From Ensifer adhaerens (GTDB taxonomy: Bacteria; Pseudomonadota; Alphaproteobacteria; Rhizobiales; Rhizobiaceae): a DNA stretch of 64,000 nt. The notes beneath the pieces were generated by a model, which saw nothing but the letters and a program-made list of their open reading frames with translations, had not been told where the DNA came from and ran no database searches. How positions within the stretch are numbered: the first letter of the stretch is position 1; every line of letters begins with the position of its first letter. Shown piece after piece: positions 9,310 through 17,485 of this stretch. The DNA is taken from contig NZ_CP118612.1 in assembly GCF_028993555.1 (NCBI RefSeq), forward strand, positions 558,001-622,000, given 5' to 3'. The position numbers were made by a program, and so were the translations under genes.

Positions 9310-10388
9310 ACGCACTCGACATCGAACTCGTCTCGGTCAGCAAGTCCTACGCCAGCATGGCGGTCGTCAAGGATATCGACCTCGCAATTCCTCAAGGCGA
9401 ATTCGTTAGCATCCTCGGCCCATCCGGCTGCGGGAAGACGACCACGCTCAACATGATCGCCGGCTTTACCGCCCCATCACACGGCGACATTCGCATCAAG
9501 GGACGAAGCCAGGTCCGCGTGCCGCCGGAACGCCGCAACATCGGCCTGGTGTTCCAGAACTATGCGCTCTTTCCACACATGACGGTAACGGAGAACGTGG
9601 CCTTCGGCCTCAAGATGAAGGGCGTTCGCAGAGAAGAAGCCGATGCGACCGTCAAAAGCGCGCTCCGCAGCGTTCACCTCGAAGGAATGGGAGAACGTTA
9701 CCCGCGGGAACTGTCCGGTGGCCAACAGCAGCGGGTAGCACTTGCCCGGGCGATCGCGCCGAGGCCGTCGGTCCTGCTTCTCGATGAGCCGCTTTCCAAT
9801 CTCGACTTGAAGCTCCGAGAGGCGATGCGGATCGAACTGAAGGAAATCCAGCAGCAACTCGGAATGACCTTCGTCTACGTCACTCACGATCAGGAGGAGG
9901 CCATGGCGATGTCCGATCGGGTGGTCGTCATGTGGCAAGGGGCGATTGCACAAGAGGGGCAGCCTGCCGCCCTCTACCGCGAGCCGAACTCGCGCTTCGT
10001 GGCGGATTTCATCGGCAAGTCGAACATCCTGGCGGTGACATCCACGGCAACGCAAGCGGCCCGTCTCGAACTGGTGGTTGGAGATGGATTGATCCTGAAG
10101 GCGCACAAGACCGAGCTCTCTGCCGAGATCCGTTACTGCTCGATCCGTCCGGAGAGCATCGCGGTTCTGCCGCCGGGCATAGGGGGGAACGGGGCCGCCA
10201 ACCTTCTCAATGCCACCGTGCGACGGGTCATCAACCTCGGTGCCGCCTTCGAGATTGATGCCGATCTCGGTTCGGATGTGCGTCTCCACGTGCTTCTCCG
10301 CGCGACCCGCGCGAGTGTTCCGCCGAAAGTCGGTGACGCCATTCGTCTCGGTATCGACGACGCCGACATCCAGCCCCTCAGCGCTTGA
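9306..10388 (+). CDS. ABC transporter ATPase (PotA-like)
   Basis: A 360-residue ATPase that powers the importer. Walker A is GPSGCGKTT (residues 38-46), the signature is LSGGQ (136-140) and Walker B is LLLDEP (157-162), followed by the THDQEEAM switch region. The C-terminal 110 residues fit a TOBE-type regulatory domain as in PotA. The start overlaps the PotC-like gene. It is the last transport gene; a gap of 112 bp separates it from the dioxygenase gene, so a second promoter is possible there. Confidence 0.93.
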   Translation: MNALDIELVSVSKSYASMAVVKDIDLAIPQGEFVSILGPSGCGKTTTLNMIAGFTAPSHGDIRIKGRSQVRVPPERRNIGLVFQNYALFPHMTVTENVAFGLKMKGVRREEADATVKSALRSVHLEGMGERYPRELSGGQQQRVALARAIAPRPSVLLLDEPLSNLDLKLREAMRIELKEIQQQLGMTFVYVTHDQEEAMAMSDRVVVMWQGAIAQEGQPAALYREPNSRFVADFIGKSNILAVTSTATQAARLELVVGDGLILKAHKTELSAEIRYCSIRPESIAVLPPGIGGNGAANLLNATVRRVINLGAAFEIDADLGSDVRLHVLLRATRASVPPKVGDAIRLGIDDADIQPLSA

Positions 10389-10500
10389 GGCAGATCGATA
10401 GGGTGGAGCGATCAATCCGAAGGCATCGCTATTGGAACCGCGCGATGCCTCCCAGCTACCATGGTGCCGACCGAAAGAGGTCACTAAAAAGGAGATGAAA

Positions 10501-11367
10501 ATGCTTGATAAACAAAGGCTTCGTGCCGTTCAGCATGAATCGAATGTCTGCGCCGATATCGAAGGTTTCGACTTCGACAATTACACTCAGCAGGATATCG
10601 ACGAGGTCCGCCGCTATTGGCTCCAGCACGGTGTCCTGCGGTTCAAGAAGACGTCCATGACCGACGCCCAGCAGGTCGCCTTCTCCAGGAATTTCGGGGA
10701 GTTCGTCATCCATCCGAAGCAGCTCCAGGAGGGCGGGCATCCGACCCACAAGGAAATTCTCGTCATCAGCAATGTCATGACCGACGGCAAGCCGAGTGGT
10801 GCCATGGGCAACAGCGAGGCCACATGGCACACTGATACCTGGTTTTACGAGCGGCCGCCGGCCGGCGCTATCCTGCGGGCGGTCGCCGTACCGCCGAGCG
10901 GCGGTGACACCTACTTCCTCTCGTCTTACCGTGCCTATGAGACCTTGCCCGAAGCCTTGAAGAAAGCCGTCGACGGCCGGCAGATCTTCTTCCAGAACGT
11001 CTACGACAAGACCGGCAAGCTCCGTCTTGGCAAGTCGGCTCCCAAGACCCGCGATTTCCGCGAATGGAGCGGCATGGTTCATCCACTCGTTCGTCTGCAT
11101 GGCGAGACCGGGCGCAAGGCGCTTTATCTCGGGGGCACCGCCGAAGGCGCCTGGATCGTCGGCATGGCGCTTGACGAAAGCGAATCCCTTCTCGCCGATC
11201 TTTGGCAGCACACCACATCGACCAGCGAGGTCTTCGTCCAGCAATGGGATGTCGGCGACATCATGATGTGGGACAACCGTTGCACCATGCACCGCCGGGA
11301 CGGCTTCGATCCGAACTCCATCCGCATCATGCATCGCACCACCACATCAGGCGAACGCCCGGTCTGA
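10501..11367 (+). CDS. TauD/TfdA-family Fe(II)/2-oxoglutarate dioxygenase
   Basis: A 288-residue enzyme of the TauD family, which uses oxygen and 2-oxoglutarate to hydroxylate a substrate, often splitting off a leaving group. The iron ligands are His110 and Asp112 (WHTDTWF) and the distal His264 (TMHRRDGF). Arg279 is well placed to bind the 2-oxoglutarate carboxylate. ATG 10501 is preferred over ATG 10495 because AAAGGAG is 6 bases upstream of it. Its position between an importer and an amidase points to a catabolic role. The substrate is unknown, and the family is too broad to name one. Confidence 0.88.
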   Translation: MLDKQRLRAVQHESNVCADIEGFDFDNYTQQDIDEVRRYWLQHGVLRFKKTSMTDAQQVAFSRNFGEFVIHPKQLQEGGHPTHKEILVISNVMTDGKPSGAMGNSEATWHTDTWFYERPPAGAILRAVAVPPSGGDTYFLSSYRAYETLPEALKKAVDGRQIFFQNVYDKTGKLRLGKSAPKTRDFREWSGMVHPLVRLHGETGRKALYLGGTAEGAWIVGMALDESESLLADLWQHTTSTSEVFVQQWDVGDIMMWDNRCTMHRRDGFDPNSIRIMHRTTTSGERPV

Positions 11368-11393
11368 CAGCAACGATCATCAGGAGGTCAGAC

Positions 11394-12044
11394 ATGCAAC
11401 CCTACCGGATCAATGACAGGCACCCTCCCCTTTCCGAGGAACTCATAGCATTGATGGGAAAGACCGAAACGGCCACGATCGGTCATGTCGAACATCTCGG
11501 TTTCGTCAGCCACGGCGTGCTGCCGCTGTTTCCGGCAAAGGCGGCTGGTTCGGCCGTGACAGTCGCGGCCCCCGGCCGGGATGGCACCATTATCTATAGG
11601 GCTGTCGACCTCCTGATGCCCGGAGACTTGCTCGTCATTGCGCGGGTTGATGGAGACGATATAGCCTGTGTCGGAGGTGGCGTCGCAACCGCGGTGGAGG
11701 CCAGGGGCGCCGTCGGCATCGTCATCGACGGCCCCTGCACGGACGCCGAGGAGATTGCCGCAACAGGCTTGCCTGTCTGGTGCCGTGGCGTCTCCTCAAA
11801 GACCACCAACCGGCGGGTCTCCATCGGCGGTTCGATCAACGAACCAATTGCCTGCGGCGGAGCTGCAGTATTGCCCGGCTATGCGGTTCTTGCCGATCGG
11901 GAAGGCGTGTTCGTTGCGCCGCGCGACCAGATGCTCACGCTGGCGCGCGCTGCGATCGCGCGGCAGCAGAATTCGATCGCCGTACGCCGGCACCTCGCGG
12001 CCGGCCGTTCCATCTTCGATTTCCAACCGGAAACCACATCATGA
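11394..12044 (+). CDS. RraA-like / HMG-aldolase-type protein
   Basis: A 216-residue protein of the RraA/4-hydroxy-4-methyl-2-oxoglutarate aldolase fold. GIVIDGPCTDAEEI corresponds to the family DG-x-RD motif, but the usual Arg is not obvious, which makes aldolase activity uncertain. The tail region GYAVLADREGVFVAP is typical. CAGGAGG lies 8 bases before the ATG. In this setting a lyase or aldolase acting on a 2-oxo acid is more likely than an RNase E regulator. The stop overlaps the start of the amidase gene. Confidence 0.82.
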   Translation: MQPYRINDRHPPLSEELIALMGKTETATIGHVEHLGFVSHGVLPLFPAKAAGSAVTVAAPGRDGTIIYRAVDLLMPGDLLVIARVDGDDIACVGGGVATAVEARGAVGIVIDGPCTDAEEIAATGLPVWCRGVSSKTTNRRVSIGGSINEPIACGGAAVLPGYAVLADREGVFVAPRDQMLTLARAAIARQQNSIAVRRHLAAGRSIFDFQPETTS

Positions 12045-12892
12045 AAATAGCGCTCGTCCAAATGAACTCCCAGCCGGATCGCGCCGCAAATCTGCGGCAG
12101 GCCGAGCAACTCATGAACCAAGCGCTTGCCGGCAGACCGGATCTCATTGTCTTGCCCGAGCATTTCGATTGGACTGGTGGGACGCCGGCCGAGAAGCGAT
12201 CGGCGGCCGATCATGTACCCGGAGGCGCAGCCTACAATCTGGTCCAGAGCTTCGCTACCCGAAATCGGGTCGCAATCCATGCCGGGAGTCTTCTCGAAAC
12301 GTCGAGGACATCCGACCGCATCTTCAACACCAGCGTCGTGTTCGACGAACGTGGAAAGGAAATTGGAGCTTACCGGAAGATCCACCTGTTCGACATCGTT
12401 GCGCCCGACGGCAAGGTCTACAACGAATCCGAGGCAGTCCGTCCGGGAAACAGCCTGCTGGTCTACGAGATCGGTGGAATGAAGCTGGCCTGCTGCATCT
12501 GCTACGATCTGCGTTTCTCCAGACTGTTCGACCGACTGGCACAGGAGCACGTCGATGCGTTCATTCTGCCGGCAGCCTTCACGCAACAGACCGGAAAGGA
12601 TCACTGGGAGGTCCTATGCCGTGCCCGCGCGATCGAGTTTCAGGCCTATGTCGTCGCCTGCGGCCAATGCGGTCACTATGAAACGCCCGCCGGCGAGCGG
12701 CGCTATATGCATGGACATTCGATGGTTTGCGATCCCTGGGGGAAAGTGGTGGCCGAGGCAGGTGAAGATATAGGCGTGTTGGAAGCCAAGCTTGATCGCA
12801 ATCGGATAGAGGCCGTTCGCCGCCTGATCCCTATGGCGGCCCATAGGGTAGATGTTCAGAACCTGGAGCTTGTTTGCCGCAGGGAACGTTGA
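12041..12892 (+). CDS. Carbon-nitrogen hydrolase (nitrilase-superfamily amidase)
   Basis: A 283-residue nitrilase-superfamily enzyme with the full catalytic triad: Glu40 (LIVLPEHFDW), Lys113 (YRKIHLFD) and Cys154 (CICYDLRF). The layout is closest to the Nit2/omega-amidase and deaminated-glutathione amidase branch, which hydrolyse amides of dicarboxylic acids. It is translationally coupled to the RraA-like gene and is the last gene of the operon. It probably releases ammonia from an imported or oxidised amide. The substrate is an inference. Confidence 0.88.
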   Translation: MKIALVQMNSQPDRAANLRQAEQLMNQALAGRPDLIVLPEHFDWTGGTPAEKRSAADHVPGGAAYNLVQSFATRNRVAIHAGSLLETSRTSDRIFNTSVVFDERGKEIGAYRKIHLFDIVAPDGKVYNESEAVRPGNSLLVYEIGGMKLACCICYDLRFSRLFDRLAQEHVDAFILPAAFTQQTGKDHWEVLCRARAIEFQAYVVACGQCGHYETPAGERRYMHGHSMVCDPWGKVVAEAGEDIGVLEAKLDRNRIEAVRRLIPMAAHRVDVQNLELVCRRER

Positions 12893-12898
12893 AATCCG

Positions 12899-13123
12899 TC
12901 AGCGCTCGTCTTCACGGTCGGGACGGACAAGCTCCATATGGCTCACCCCAAGTGCCTTGGCGATCTTGTAAAGCGATTGGACCGTCGGATTGCGTCCGCC
13001 TCGTTCAAGACCGCTGACATATTGCTGGCTGATGTCCGCTGACGCGGCGATTTCTTCCTGCGTCAGCCCTTTTTCCCGACGCAGGCGCGCAAAATTCCGG
13101 CCGACCAACTTGCGCATATCCAT
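12899..13123 (-). CDS. XRE-family helix-turn-helix regulator
   Basis: A small protein of about 74 residues that is almost entirely an XRE/Cro-type helix-turn-helix (RNFARLRREKGLTQEEIAAS, then QQYVSGLERGGRNPTVQSL). I start at ATG 13123 because the domain begins directly after it; the frame is open to 13162. Its 3' end nearly touches the amidase gene on the other strand. It is divergent from a second XRE gene, with about 127 bp between the starts. The targets are unknown; it may control its neighbour or itself. Confidence 0.82.
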   Translation of the reverse strand: MDMRKLVGRNFARLRREKGLTQEEIAASADISQQYVSGLERGGRNPTVQSLYKIAKALGVSHMELVRPDREDER

Positions 13124-13250
13124 GCGCCACTGATGGCAGGACCGAAACTTTGAGTTTATCAACTATAGTATGTAAATGCACGCTATGCGGAGGCGCGCAG
13201 CTGTTTGATATCAGCAGGTTCGCTTCGATCTGAGGGGTGCCGAATAGCGA

Positions 13251-13646
13251 ATGGGCAGGCAACTGCAAAGGGTGGACGACGTCGACTTGGAGGTCGGGCG
13301 AGAGATTGCCAGGCTTCGCCGGAAGGTCGGCATGCGACAGCTGGATCTCGCGGTACACCTCAACGTTTCGGTCCAGTTGGTCCGGAAGTACGAAAGCGGT
13401 CGGATCAGGATCGGTTCCAGCCGCCTCGCCGCCATAGCCTCCGGGCTCGGTGTTCCAGTTGCTTGCCTCGTTGATCGCGGCAGGTCTCAGGCAGAGTTCA
13501 GTCGGGCATTGGACGAATTGGTCGCTTTCGTTGCGACCAAAGAGGGCGTGGCCCTCAACAGAGCATTTCAGCGCATCAGGTCGGCTGCCGTTCGTCGATC
13601 TCTATTGGCATTCCTCGAGGCGGTCGTAGAAGCCGAGCGGCCGTAA
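13251..13646 (+). CDS. XRE-family helix-turn-helix regulator
   Basis: A 131-residue protein with an XRE-type helix-turn-helix at about residues 15-75 (IARLRRKVGMRQLDLAVHLN, VSVQLVRKYESG) and a helical C-terminal extension of about 55 residues, probably for dimerisation. Solo XRE proteins with such a tail are common in rhizobia. It is divergent from the shorter XRE gene. Nothing in the sequence identifies its targets. Confidence 0.82.
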   Translation: MGRQLQRVDDVDLEVGREIARLRRKVGMRQLDLAVHLNVSVQLVRKYESGRIRIGSSRLAAIASGLGVPVACLVDRGRSQAEFSRALDELVAFVATKEGVALNRAFQRIRSAAVRRSLLAFLEAVVEAERP

Positions 13647-14025
13647 ATGTGCATCCTGCTGCGATGTCTACGCACGAGCGGCCTCACGCGCGGAAGAACC
13701 CTTCCGATGCGGCTTTGATCTACCGGGATAGCCGGGACAATACCTGTCGCCGAGCGTCGTAGCGAGCGCAAGCCGTCAAAGGCTGGTGCCGTCGTCGGCG
13801 ATTGGCGACGGCCCGTCGTTGGAATTTTTCCGGCCGATCGGCCGCCGTCAGCATGTTCGATGCTGATCGTTTTACCCTGGCACGGGCTGCCTGAACGATG
13901 ATGGCAGAAATCGCCAGAAGAGACCCTCCAAATATTCCTGCAGCAATTCAGCGAGTTAACGGATTTCCAGCCGCTCAGCCGTGGTCGATCGCGCATCGCA
14001 AAGGACTCCCAAGTTGACAGAGATG
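13647..14025. other. Gene-poor stretch
   Basis: About 380 bases between the XRE gene and the aldehyde dehydrogenase remnant. I see no convincing gene. Parts may be decayed upstream sequence of the dehydrogenase, but I could not align any of it to that family with confidence. Confidence 0.4.
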
Positions 14026-14523
14026 TCGCCGACCCGCTTCTACGTGCAGGCGAAAGCCTATGACCGTTCCCTTCGCGCTTCAGCGAAAAGGTCGCCGCAA
14101 CGAAGGTTGGCACCGGCTTCGACGAGGGCGTACAGATGGGGCCGCTTTGCCACGCCCGGCGGGTGACGACGATGGAAGGTTTCGTACAAAATGCACGCGA
14201 TCGGGGGGCCGAGATCGTGACCGGCGGCAACCGCATCGGCAAAGCCGGCTACTTCTATGCGCCAACGGTCGTCGCGAGCGGCTCCGATGCCCTGAATTGG
14301 CCTTGCTTCCTACGTGTTCACCGCGTCGAGCAGTCGCGCGCAGCACACCGCGCAAGCACTTGCCGCCGGGATGGTCAGCATCAATCACTTCGGCCTGGCG
14401 CTACCCGAAACGCCTTTCGGTGGCGTCAATGACAGCGACTATGGTAGCGAAGGGGGAATTGATACCTTCGACGGCTATCTCACTACGAAGTTCGTGACCC
14501 GCTTCGACGCACGTCGCGAATGA
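14026..14523 (+). pseudogene. Aldehyde dehydrogenase remnant (frameshifted, internal deletion)
   Basis: Three pieces in different frames match the C-terminal third of an NAD(P)-dependent aldehyde dehydrogenase. The first is SPTRFYVQ near 14026, the segment normally just after the catalytic cysteine. The next is KVGTGFDEGVQMGPL, running to AGYFYAPTVV near 14270. The last is [10 protein letters not shown] to [14 protein letters not shown] near 14310-14460. Frameshifts separate them, the FGP-containing segment between the second and third is deleted, and the whole N-terminal NAD-binding part is missing. It ends 26 bases before the ridA-like gene, which suggests the two once shared an operon. Confidence 0.8.
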
Positions 14524-14549
14524 GCCGCCTTATTTTCTTGGAGAACAGA

Positions 14550-14936
14550 ATGTTTGAAGCCATCGATACCGGATCAGACCCCTGCGACGTGCCGGTCAGC
14601 GAGGTCGTGCGCGCCGGCAATCTCGTCTGGTCGGTCCATATTTCCGAAGACCCGGTGAATGGCGACCTCGTCACCGGCGACATTGAAACCCAGACGCGCC
14701 GAACGCTGGGGAATCTAGACATCGCGATCCGTGCCGCAGGCGGCACGCTGGCCGATGTCGTGCAGGTTCAGGTCTTCCTCACTGAAAGATCGGACGCGCC
14801 AGGCATGAACAAGATCTACGCGGAGTTCTTCAAAGAGCCCTATCCGGTGCGCGCGACCGTGGTGGTGAAGGAGCTCTTGGCCGAAGGCCTTCGCATTGAA
14901 ATCCTTGCCCACGCGGTTCTCGGCAACAGCGCTTAA
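14550..14936 (+). CDS. RidA-family protein
   Basis: A 128-residue protein of the RidA/YjgF family. Members hydrolyse reactive enamines and imines or act in amino-acid and aromatic catabolism. The family core is seen as QTRRTLGNLDIAIRAAGGTL followed by VVQVQVFLT and the end VRATVVVKELLAEGLRIEI. The conserved arginine falls in PVRATV. TTGGAGAACAGA precedes the ATG. It follows the broken aldehyde dehydrogenase, so it may be the last intact gene of a lost catabolic operon. Its exact substrate is unknown. Confidence 0.85.
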   Translation: MFEAIDTGSDPCDVPVSEVVRAGNLVWSVHISEDPVNGDLVTGDIETQTRRTLGNLDIAIRAAGGTLADVVQVQVFLTERSDAPGMNKIYAEFFKEPYPVRATVVVKELLAEGLRIEILAHAVLGNSA

Positions 14937-15414
14937 GTGGCCGATCATGTTTGAGAAAGTCGAAACCGGTATCGCGCCTTCAAAGGCGCCTTTGAGTGGC
15001 ACGGTCAAGGCGGGGCGCATCGTGCGCTCCGTGCACCCGAAGCGTCGTCGATCTTCTTTCCGGCTGAATACGCCTGGAAGTACTCGCAACCGCTGGCCTT
15101 TCGACGTCTAGGTGAGAGGGCAGTCGGCGTGTCCGTCGCATTGAAGGGAATCGAACCGGAGATCAAATAGCGGCGACACGGCTTTGCCCCTCCTGAGGGC
15201 GTTCCCTACGAAAATTCCGTTCTCTACATCGCTCCTTATCCGAAAAAGGCGGCATGTGCTCCACTGCAGCGGGCGGCAACTTCGGTTTTGTCCATCAGCA
15301 TGATGAGGGTTATCGGATCGACATCGCCGGCACAGGGTGATCACGCTGGAGACCTCGACGGTTTCCATAAAGGCGACGTCGCAATTGCCTTCGCTCTTTT
15401 CCGGCGTCGGCGCG
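14937..15414 (+). other. Gene-poor stretch with an unassigned protein tail
   Basis: About 480 bases without an intact gene. From 15042 to the TAG at 15168 one frame reads as a protein-like C-terminus (ASSIFFPAEYAWKYSQ, then LAFRRLGERAVGVSVALKG). It looks like the end of a real gene whose front is gone, but I cannot name the family. The rest looks like recombined debris. Confidence 0.35.
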
Positions 15415-15443
15415 GTTATAAGTTTTTGGCAGAAACTTATAAC
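15415..15443. repeat. 29-bp palindrome, copy 1
   Basis: GTTATAAGTTT and AAACTTATAAC are exact 11-base inverted repeats around TTGGCAG. A near-identical second copy lies 51 bp downstream. Both precede the nucleotidyltransferase gene (start 15585). The spacing of about five helical turns would put two bound dimers on the same face of the DNA, so paired operators are the simplest reading. Confidence 0.7.
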
Positions 15444-15465
15444 ATTGTCAGTTGCGCTGCACAGC

Positions 15466-15494
15466 GTTATAATTTCTTGGCAGAAACTTATAAC
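15466..15494. repeat. 29-bp palindrome, copy 2
   Basis: The right arm and loop (TTGGCAGAAACTTATAAC) are identical to copy 1. The left arm differs only in the bases next to the loop (GTTATAATTTC). It ends 90 bp before the nucleotidyltransferase start codon. It could also form a hairpin in RNA or single-stranded DNA. Confidence 0.7.
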
Positions 15495-15584
15495 GGCGAT
15501 CAAAACGAGCGACCGCGACTTTGGTCAAGGGGAAGCGCGCGTCAGGCAGATCGCCGCGCTTGTCGACGCTTCTAAAAGGACGAA

Positions 15585-16685
15585 ATGCCAATGATGAGAG
15601 AGATCGACATCAGCTATCGGACGATGTTCGCGGAGCTGACGCAGCGGACGCTCGACGGTCAGTTCTTGGCAGACTTCCCGATGGAAGGATGGTTCGTGAC
15701 CGTGACCGTCAAAGACCGCAATTACTGGTATTTCGATCTCCCAGATGGCCAGGGCAAATACAAGCGAAGCTATGTCGGTCCAGAAAGCGACGAAGAGATC
15801 ACGGCACGCGTGAAGGCGCACAAGGGGATCAAGGACGACCTCCGGGAGCGCAGGCGCATGGTGAGCACGTTGCGTCGTGCCGGTCTCCCCGGTCCCGACA
15901 CCTTCGCGGGCGATATCACGAAGGCGCTTGCCGACGCCGGGTTGTTCCGGCTGCGTGCGGTCCTGATTGGGTCGGTGGCATTCAGCACCTATGCGGGGAT
16001 GCTCGGCGTCCGACTGCCCTCGTCTGCCATGCAGACAGGCGACGCGGATTTCGCGCAGGACTTCGCGATCTCAGCCGCGGTGCAAGACAGCCTTCCACCC
16101 ATTCTAGATATCCTCCAGTCGGTCGATCCCGATTTCCGAGCCGTGCCGCACCAGGCGGACAAAGCCAAGGTGGTCGCCTTCCAGAACGGTCGGGGTTACC
16201 GAGTGGAGTTCTTGACTGGAAACCGAGGATCGGAGGAATACACGGGCAAGCCCTCTCCCATGCCCGCCCTCGGCGGCGCGTCGGCAGAAAACCTCCGGTT
16301 CCTGGACTTCCTGATCTACGAGCCTGTCCGCACGGTGCTTCTCTTCCGCGAAGGCGTGAACGTCCTAGTCCCCGCCCCCGAGCGCTATGCCGTCCATAAG
16401 CTTATCGTAGCCTCCAGAAGGCTCACTGACACGCTAGGGCGCGTGAAATCGGACAAAGACCTGGTGCAGGCCTCCTTACTATTCGAAGCCCTAGTAGAGA
16501 CGCGCCACGAATACGAATTGGTCGATGCTTGGGAAGAGGCGTGGGATCGCGGAGATTCTTGGAAGGAAGGCCTTTACAACGGCCTCTTGAGGCTGCCAGC
16601 CAAAGGCGTGAAGGCACTCGGTAAGGCGCTCGGATCTAAGATGCCTGACTTGGAGAAGTTGATAGCTGATGATCGTTCCAAATGA
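15585..16685 (+). CDS. GSU2403-type nucleotidyltransferase-fold protein
   Basis: A 366-residue protein with a nucleotidyltransferase core: the Gly-Ser motif at residues 129-130 (LIGSVAFSTY) and the metal-binding pair Asp153 and Asp155 (GDADFAQD). The extra N-terminal 120 residues and the overall length fit the GSU2403 family (PF12281 type). Proteins of this fold include AbiEii-like toxins and nucleotide-adding enzymes, but the family function is not established. AAAAGGA lies 4 bases before the chosen ATG. It is alone on its strand, with two palindromic repeats upstream. A partner antitoxin or regulator is not visible next to it. Confidence 0.8.
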   Translation: MPMMREIDISYRTMFAELTQRTLDGQFLADFPMEGWFVTVTVKDRNYWYFDLPDGQGKYKRSYVGPESDEEITARVKAHKGIKDDLRERRRMVSTLRRAGLPGPDTFAGDITKALADAGLFRLRAVLIGSVAFSTYAGMLGVRLPSSAMQTGDADFAQDFAISAAVQDSLPPILDILQSVDPDFRAVPHQADKAKVVAFQNGRGYRVEFLTGNRGSEEYTGKPSPMPALGGASAENLRFLDFLIYEPVRTVLLFREGVNVLVPAPERYAVHKLIVASRRLTDTLGRVKSDKDLVQASLLFEALVETRHEYELVDAWEEAWDRGDSWKEGLYNGLLRLPAKGVKALGKALGSKMPDLEKLIADDRSK

Positions 16686-16976
16686 CTTCCCGGGCCACGC
16701 AAGCCGCTCCTTCGCGCTGACAACGGTCGTCGGCGTTCGCCAGCAGGCCCCTGATCTCACGTCGACACGAACAGCGTCCCCGGCGTGTGTTTGTCAGCCT
16801 TTCCTGTAGCAGCCACCGTGGGCGACCGCGGAGGCTGCTCAGACCGTCGAGGCTGAGCGCCTAGCCGGGCGGCTGCAATGCGTTCCGCCAGTGAGCGTGC
16901 AGCGCGTCGGGGCGGTGGTAGGTTCACCCGCAGGTGTGGCGAAATTCGCCAAGTCCTCGAAAACGCCGAGCTTTTG
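16686..16976. other. Gene-poor stretch
   Basis: About 290 bases between the nucleotidyltransferase gene and the secretion-adaptor fragment. I see no gene, repeat or hairpin that I can support. Confidence 0.4.
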
Positions 16977-17252
16977 ATGACGACTATCAGCTTCCCGGCG
17001 TTTGCCCGCTACAACCTGCCGCCACTCGGCGGCGTCGTGGAGATCGTATCGGCGGATCGCATGATAGAGGAGCGCAGCGGGGCGCGATACTTCGCCGCGA
17101 CGGTCGTGATTGACAGACACGAACTTACCAAGCTCGAGGGCCGCAAATTGTTGCCCGGCATGACCAGCGAGGCGATGATCAGCACGGGCGCCCGCACCGC
17201 GCTTGCTTACCTTGCAGAGCCGATTACGCAGAATTTCCGCCGGGCGATGTGA
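16977..17252 (+). pseudogene. Type I secretion adaptor (HlyD family), C-terminal fragment
   Basis: The 91 codons match only the last part of an HlyD/PrtE-type adaptor: a beta-barrel segment with VEIVSADRMIEERSGARYF and the family end GRKLLPGMTSEAM. The coiled coil, lipoyl parts and membrane anchor are missing. The intact HlyD protein at 39763-41289 has the same end region (LRDVQLLPGMPAEVMLMDGE) but differs in sequence, so this is a remnant of a separate system. The VCBS-repeat remnant downstream on the other strand may be its former substrate. Confidence 0.78.
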
Positions 17253-17485
17253 GAAAAATAGGAATAGCAAGTCGGACTACGGCGGAACGCTCCTGCTGTT
17301 TGATGTCGAACCGAACCGTCCCAGCACACTGCCTTCCATGAGTTCCCTCGTTTAGAAGCAGCAAACGCCGCTTCTCAATCACCGGGCCAAGAATTTGATC
17401 CCACATGGGGCACGCGCGCGGGGTGTTGTTGAGGTTGTTCAGAACGCGCCCGTTTCAGGCTGAGCATCCCGGTTGTATCCACCAC
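17253..17485. other. Short region between two secretion remnants
   Basis: About 230 bases between the adaptor fragment and the VCBS-repeat remnant, which are on opposite strands. I see nothing assignable in it. Confidence 0.4.

Noticed and set aside
9477..10484. A 335-residue minus-strand frame over the importer ATPase
   Set aside because: It is a shadow of the GC-rich ATPase gene, with no motif and no ribosome binding site.
15108..15503. A minus-strand frame with a repeated SFCQxxIT pattern
   Set aside because: The repeat comes from the two 29-bp DNA palindromes, which give similar peptides in several frames on both strands. No single frame is favoured.
15337..15594. A CRISPR array suggested by the repeated 29-bp units
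   Set aside because: There are only two copies, each is internally palindromic over its full length, and no cas gene or further spacer is present.
16878..16976. An open extension in front of the HlyD fragment
   Set aside because: The extra 33 codons have no similarity to the HlyD family and look like chance sequence, so I began the remnant at 16977.
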